Part shown: positions 58,807-64,000 of the stretch, piece after piece
Numbering within the stretch: the first letter of the stretch is position 1
How the letters are laid out: the number at the start of each line of letters is the position of its first letter
NCBI GenBank assembly: GCA_027186245.1
Contig: CP114488.1
Coordinates: 12,501 to 76,500 of the forward strand
DNA: 64,000 bases
Origin: Coriaria nepalensis
Taxonomy: Eukaryota; Streptophyta; Magnoliopsida; Cucurbitales; Coriariaceae
Reading direction: 5' to 3'
Program-made: the position numbers and the translations under genes
Notes under the pieces: generated by a model
What the model was told of the DNA's origin: nothing
Database searches by the model: none
Seen by the model: only the letters and a program-made list of their open reading frames with translations

Positions 58807-60618
58807 TTAATCTGATGTAAAAAACAACAACCTTTGTGAAGAGAATGATGTCAACGTGTTTGGAAAGCCAACATAGACATTCGAGTAAGACTTGGTCAAA
58901 TAGGAAAAGTTGACAATTGGAGGTAGAGCGGGTACCCTTTCACCTTTCCTCAAAACCTCCTGTAAGTTAAGTCTCTGTAAGGTCAAAACAGCTCTAGATT
59001 CCTTCCAAACAAAGGCCAGATGCCTATTATCGAACTCATATAGTGAACCTGGCTCCGACCCAGGATATCTAAATCCATATCCATTTGCGATTCCTTCTCC
59101 CTTAAAAGCATGCTTCACATTTACAGCAACAGAATCCCCATCAACATCCCAAGGAAATGAATCAAGCGATGGGTCATCAATATTCACTATGAACATGGCC
59201 GAGCCATTAGGATGTAAGACATAGTGAGTTCCTTCCAAGATTTTAGTTGCAATGATATGGCGTTCTCCCTCAGACTCCTCATATGAGAGGAAAAGAAAGA
59301 ATAGAGCCTTTCCGGGCTTGTCTTCGCTAGGCTTGCCAGGAGGCCAGCCAAAAGTACCTCCCCATAAACCGGCATACTCTTGCTCAGTTGTTAGGACCTG
59401 CATGGGCAACTTGTATAGTGCAAACCGATTCTCATGCATATTTGGCCATGCCCTATAAGATAATAACTTCACATTGGAGGCATTCAATGCCAGTCCAATG
59501 GTATCACCTGACCTCAGAAACTCATCTACTTGAGCATGCTTGCTTGTGCTGCTCGAAGAACCATTCCGCAATATTTCATTGTTTCCGTTAAAAGAGATGG
59601 GCTTCCTTAGGATCTGATTAAGACTGTCCTTAAAGTACCGACCAAGAGTCCTTCTGATCTCACTCAATTCCAAATGAGTAGAGGGATCAGATGGGAGTTC
59701 AGAACTAGCCTTCCAATCAAATTGACCACCACCAAGTTTATACAGCTGCATAAGCATGGACTGCCGTTCCAATAGGAACTCCATGTCTCTCTTAGAGTTC
59801 TCCTCATTGTCCGTCATTGGAGGAAACAGCGGCCCATTAGCAGGGTCAGGCACCTTCATACGAACTCGATTCATGACAATCTCAAGCAACTTTCTTCGGT
59901 CACTAAAAGCTAATCGGCTGAAGGGCACTTTGGGCTGATCACTCCGTCCAAGTACCCTTTGTGACCTTGAAAGTCCACTACTAGAACGGAAAATCCTTTT
60001 ATCCGGACAGTGAATGATGCAATTACTATGCAATAAATTACCACCATTAATTTGTGTCCCCGGGTCCACCTCAAGAAGTAGTACATTGCAAGTCTTATCT
60101 ACAGCCTTAACTGCGCCAGGATAACAATAGTCACTTCCATTCTCTCTTCCATGCAGGAAAAAAGCAGTCGAACCATCTAAATCACCAAGAATTTCAAAAA
60201 CGGGGGCCCATAGGATTGGACCATCTTCAATTCCCAATGGGCCAAGTTCTTGAGGGATGATGCGACAACCAGCAACAGAAACAAAGCCGGGCATGACGTA
60301 AACTACATTGCCAAGCTCAGGGTTCTGGTAAACCCAAATTCCAAGCAAGGGCTGAACACTGATAAGGAAGCGGCAAAGCGCCTTGTAAGAGGCTACACCT
60401 TTTCGCCACTCAACAAGATCTGACTTACCCACGATTCGGAGCAGCTCACACTGAGTGAACCAGACCTTTTCGGAGGCCAAAAGAGCATATAGACTGTGGC
60501 AGCAGAGACTGAGATTACAGAGATCCCTGGGGGAGAGGAAACCCGAGATAATGGAAAATAGATCATCAGGCAGAGCTAGAAGCAAGCTCGAACCGCACAA
60601 TTCAGTCATCATAGTCAA
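58807..60618 (-). CDS. F-box protein, At5g39450-like
   Basis: F-box proteins bind SKP1 through the F-box and pick targets for SCF ubiquitin ligases. This is a single 603-residue exon. The F-box lies at about residues 14-55 (ALPDDLFSIISGFLSPRDLCNLSLCC, then KVWFTQCELL). The rest is a long family-specific region: FLISVQPLLGIWVYQNPELGNVVYVMPGF, GPILWAPVFEILGDLDGSTAFFLHG, GTFGWPPG and PPIVNFSYLTKSYSNVYVGFP. It has no LRR or Kelch repeats that I can see. The frame is open throughout; ATGs at codons 1, 3 and 4 are close together, so the start could be four residues shorter. A likely 5' UTR intron lies just upstream. The target is unknown. Confidence 0.93.
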   Translation of the reverse strand: MTMMTELCGSSLLLALPDDLFSIISGFLSPRDLCNLSLCCHSLYALLASEKVWFTQCELLRIVGKSDLVEWRKGVASYKALCRFLISVQPLLGIWVYQNPELGNVVYVMPGFVSVAGCRIIPQELGPLGIEDGPILWAPVFEILGDLDGSTAFFLHGRENGSDYCYPGAVKAVDKTCNVLLLEVDPGTQINGGNLLHSNCIIHCPDKRIFRSSSGLSRSQRVLGRSDQPKVPFSRLAFSDRRKLLEIVMNRVRMKVPDPANGPLFPPMTDNEENSKRDMEFLLERQSMLMQLYKLGGGQFDWKASSELPSDPSTHLELSEIRRTLGRYFKDSLNQILRKPISFNGNNEILRNGSSSSTSKHAQVDEFLRSGDTIGLALNASNVKLLSYRAWPNMHENRFALYKLPMQVLTTEQEYAGLWGGTFGWPPGKPSEDKPGKALFFLFLSYEESEGERHIIATKILEGTHYVLHPNGSAMFIVNIDDPSLDSFPWDVDGDSVAVNVKHAFKGEGIANGYGFRYPGSEPGSLYEFDNRHLAFVWKESRAVLTLQRLNLQEVLRKGERVPALPPIVNFSYLTKSYSNVYVGFPNTLTSFSSQRLLFFTSD

Positions 60619-60633
60619 TGATACAAAGCTAAC

Positions 60634-60811
60634 CTAGAAAAAGAAAAAAACTTTTGTTACATAATTCATAACACAAGCAGTTCCAGGTCTGCTCTGCCCC
60701 CATGAATTAAAGCAAAAAAAGGGCAACCATGTATGTATATTGCTTCGATAACAAATCATGAAAAAGGGTCAATCTTTTTGTTCTCTAAATCAAATTGAAG
60801 GGGATTCAAAC
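60634..60811 (-). other. Probable 5' UTR intron of the F-box gene
   Basis: On the minus strand cgactacag/gtttgaat gives a donor at 60811 and a long pyrimidine tract ending ttttctag/gttagc gives an acceptor at 60634, 15 bases before the ATG. Confidence 0.6.
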
Positions 60812-61232
60812 CTGTAGTCGAAACGGGTTTCTCCCGATCCATCAATTATTGTGTAATCCAACAGAGATGGGCTCAGATTCTCCAAAGAGGAAGGGATTTG
60901 TGTTGGGATATCATTCTCCATACGCATAAAACGCCGCTATTTTAAGATTCCTCCCCAATGGTATCTTTGATTGCTTTTAAGCATACCGGCTAAATAAGAG
61001 ACTGCTGGAAAAATATTACCACTGCGTAGAGATGAAGGAGTCAACCACTGAATCACAATACGGATCGCTCCTCTTATCAAACCCAAGAGACTGACGGATG
61101 ATGAGGACCGCTCGAAATTGGGTTATTACTGCTGTTTGATGTAGACTTGTAGTATTTTTCAGTTATCACTGTCCATTTTACCTCTTTTTTTTTTCCTTTC
61201 CCTCCATGGCAGTTGGCAGTTGGTAGTTGGCT
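60812..61232. other. F-box gene 5' region
   Basis: This is probable 5' UTR and promoter on the minus strand. No other feature is seen. Confidence 0.55.
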
Positions 61233-61240
61233 GGCCCAAG

Positions 61241-61627
61241 TAGAGATGGCAATCTGGGCCGGCCCGGCCCTACCCGGCCTAGCCCGTATTAGACCTGAGT
61301 CCGTTTAGGTCAGGCTGGGCTTGGTCCGTTTTGATTTGGGGCGGGCTTGGGCCGGGATGGGCTTTAAAAGTCTAGGCTCAGCCCGAGCTCTGTTAAAAAC
61401 AGGCTTAAAAACGGGTTGTTTTAAGCAGTATGATGGTACTGTTCATTGCAGATACTGTTCACCGCTGGTACTGTTCATTGTGGGTAGCCCGTATACTCGC
61501 GGGCTGAATTTGGCCCGTTTTAAAAATGGGTATGTAATTCATGTCCGGCTCGCGCCCGTACCAGTATATTGTGGGTGTGGGTGCGGGTCGGGCTTACGGG
61601 CCGGGCCGACCCAAATTGCCATCTCTA
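61241..61627. mobile_element. hAT-type MITE with perfect 8-bp target duplication
   Basis: The 387-bp element has perfect 13-bp inverted ends (tagagatggcaat ... attgccatctcta). The inverted match continues to about 27 bp with two mismatches into a GC-rich zone (ggcccggccc). It is flanked by ggcccaag at 61233-61240 and 61628-61635, an exact 8-bp duplication, the hallmark of hAT elements. It has no transposase. The 113-residue open frame inside is incidental. It is far more GC-rich than its surroundings. Confidence 0.93.
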
Positions 61628-61635
61628 GGCCCAAG

Positions 61636-63062
61636 CAACTAATATTGAACAGAGGGGTATAGCAGTAAATACAATGCCTATAAAAGTATTGAATATAGTC
61701 CCAGATTACTACTTCTGGTACGTACTACTAATTAGTGCAGTATTTGATTCTTCCAAGTTCCAAAGTTAACTTAAAACAGTGCATTGGTAGTGAGCCTGGG
61801 CCGGGGCTGGGCTTGATGGCCTGAGGCTGTAAGACAGAAACAGACTAGCAGTTGTTGGTTCTCTCTCCCGTGGAGGTGGGCCTATCTATATATCTAGGCA
61901 TCTGGCTGGCTCGTATGTTTTTGTAACTTGGGCTGCATTGGACCGGTCTCAACCTCTCTTTGTTATCCATTTTGGCATTTCCTTAATCGTTTAGTTTCAA
62001 TTCGGGTAGAATGATTGAAATGAGAAATAGAATGATGCATTTCTGAGATTATATTTGGTTGATTTAAGAATAAACTTTATTGATTTCAAGAAAAAAAAAT
62101 AATTTCAATGTTTGGTTCGCAATGAAAAAGCATAAATAATAATTATTATGATAATTTTACCAATCAATTTTACATTATTTTACAAACTTACCTTTCAACT
62201 TACTATGACAATATTCTCTTCAAAAACAAAAAAGAGATCTTTACAAAACATCAATTGCGATTACCGCAATCGTGAGTATGAAGTGTTTCCTAGAAAACTC
62301 ATTATTATGTTGTCTTCTATGACTACTTCCTCTCTTTCACCTACACTCACATCCCTTCATACAAAATTTAGAAATAGTTAGAATGTTTTTTACTTCTTTC
62401 TAAATTTAGAAAGATAGCAACAAGTCTAACTTGTAATTAAAAAATATTTTTCATTTGGAATCCTAGATAACTCAAAAGAGTGAAGAAACTAAGAATGGTA
62501 TATATACCTGGAAGATCTTGCATTGTTATCTTTAACATTGTTAGCTTCATATTTTCCAACGAATTATAGAATAATCACATTTTTCACCAATGTTAGTGTA
62601 CTAATAACTGCTAGTTTACTTTACGGATTGAAAGTCTCATCGACCCATAGAGTAAACTAGCAGTTATGCTAGTATTAGGGTTGAGCAAATTTTCAATTTT
62701 TGGTAAAACTAGAAATTATGATACTCCATGGGTCGAAAGTTTCATCAATCCATCGAGTAAACTAAAAGTTATGATATTCAACTGGTCGAATGCCCCATCA
62801 ACCCGTCAAGTAAACTATAAGTTATGATATTCGGCAGATCGAAGGGGCCTCCGACCGACCAGTAGAGTAAACTAGCATTTTTGTTAGTATATATACTATC
62901 CTTGTCCTCCCAAAAACATCAAATTATTTACCATCAAACATTCCCAAAAACTATGTTGGCACAAAGAGATATGAATATGGATATCATTGCAATAATTCAT
63001 GAATTGTTTTATTAATTACTTCAAAAAACAAATGTATACATTTATCAATCAACACACACCAT

Positions 63063-63094
<32 letters not shown>

Positions 63095-64000
63095 TTATTT
63101 ATATATATAATTTAACGCTTTCTATTACATAATACAAAACTTATAATCAAACAGTACTTGTTAAATTAAAGTTCATGATGTCTCAAGTTGTTTAATTAAG
63201 AAGTCATCTTAGCAACGTGGAACTGCGAGATATAAGTTTTGGATGCAGTTTTAAAAACAAATGGTTCATTCAGAAATGCCCAATTGCTGCTAGTCTACTT
63301 ATAATGCCCCCCAACAAAACATAATCTCACATTAGGATAGTATTAGAAATAAATAAAAAGAATTAATTTTTAAAAATATTACTGAACTTAACGTATCAAT
63401 TATTTGTCTTGAGTTTCTCCAAGTTAAAAAGAAAAAATGAATAGCTTCTTGTTAGTACCAAGAAAAATTGCAATCCATCACAAATATTAGAAGCACATAG
63501 AAAAAGATTATTACCTTATTCGAATGGTTTTAAAGCTCTACACTGCTACAATGGTGACAGAGATGAGAATGATTTGTTAAGATGGTTGAGAGCTCCCAAC
63601 TAGGTCACGATGGTTGTGAAAGGGGAAAAAAGAAAGAGAATGTATCTAATATAATAACTTATTCGCTCTAATATTTTGTAAATCAGTGTCAAATTACATG
63701 TGTTTATTTCTCCGTATTTTATAATCTAGAAAAAAACTGTATTTCTCCATCTTAAATTTTTAATTTCGACCTTCCTTAAAAAAGAAAACGTGAAAAAAGA
63801 ATGAAGTTTAAAATCATTTTTTATTATGTATTTCATTCAATGATGTATTCTACAGTTAACTAAATGATGAAATGGAAGTGAATTTCATTTCCTAATTCCT
63901 AAATAATCGAAATCAAACGAGTTGTAAGTATCTATTCAGTAGTTTGAATAGGCATGTAGTAGTAGACTTGCTATTGCCTTTCACCAAAAGGCAAAAGGCA
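61636..64000. other. AT-rich DNA at the right end of the window
   Basis: I see no gene. It includes the minisatellite at 62640-62880 and an (AT)n run at about 63067-63091. The stretch from about 62000 has TTGGTTNG-like phrases common in plant MITEs, but I could not fix any ends. Confidence 0.55.
62640..62880. repeat. Minisatellite of about 55 bp, four to five degenerate units
   Basis: The core (a)gtaaacta..agttatgatattc followed by a gtcga...catcgacc stretch recurs with starts near 62652, 62702, 62757, 62811 and 62867. It shares words (gtaaactag, tcgaccca) with the TCGA-rich repeats at 14 and 16 kb. Confidence 0.75.

Noticed and set aside
61321..61662. 113-residue open frame at 61.3 kb
   Set aside because: It lies almost wholly inside the hAT MITE and runs over its end. 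It has no protein family likeness.
62000..63950. Possible large MITE with inverted ends near 62.0 and 63.9 kb
   Set aside because: Ends such as aattcgggtagaatg and cgaaatcaaacgag do not pair well enough by eye, and no target duplication was found.

Overview
This window is nuclear DNA of a flowering plant, most likely a eudicot. The genes are split by many AT-rich GT-AG introns, every recognisable protein belongs to a plant family (TOM1-like, plant GH35 beta-galactosidase, NAC, DUF3727 plastid protein, auxilin-related, SRT2-type sirtuin, EG45/PNP-like, F-box), and Ty1/copia retrotransposons and small DNA transposons fill the spaces. The sequence does not let me name the species. Exon models were read by eye from reading frame, splice sites and remembered family sequences; no alignment was run.

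Layout. 0.9-5.8 kb: a decayed but complete Ty1/copia element with LTRs and target duplication. 6.6-12.1 kb (+): a TOM1-like gene lacking its first exon, with a foldback element in an intron. 12-18 kb: repeats, a NAC pseudogene (-) with a solo LTR in its second intron, and an inverted pair of TCGA-rich repeats. 18.3-22.5 kb (+): an intact lectin-less beta-galactosidase. 22.85-28.63 kb: a second copia element, of the same family as the solo LTR. 28.9-37.6 kb (+): a dead beta-galactosidase paralog of the lectin-bearing class, whose exon 1 is split by a third, internally deleted copia element.

38.5-42.2 kb (+): an intact DUF3727 plastid protein gene. 42.6-42.9 kb: a remnant of a glucosidase II alpha gene, with a signal-peptide start joined to the far C-terminus. 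43.7-49.5 kb (-): an intact auxilin-related J-domain gene, divergent from an intact sirtuin at 50.2-53.4 kb (+). 54.0-56.5 kb (-): two tandem EG45-like/PNP-like genes. 58.8-60.6 kb (-): a single-exon F-box gene. 61.2 kb: a hAT MITE with a perfect 8-bp duplication. The rest, to 64 kb, is AT-rich with a minisatellite.

The genes are ordinary housekeeping, trafficking and cell-wall functions with no operon-like link. The interest lies in the record of decay: a beta-galactosidase pair in which one member was hit twice by copia elements (upstream and in exon 1), the NAC gene carrying a solo LTR, and the glucosidase II remnant. Five genes have exon models that keep frame from start to stop by hand count (the beta-galactosidase, DUF3727, auxilin-related, sirtuin and both EG45-like genes). 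I found no CRISPR, rRNA or tRNA gene and no clearly new molecular system.
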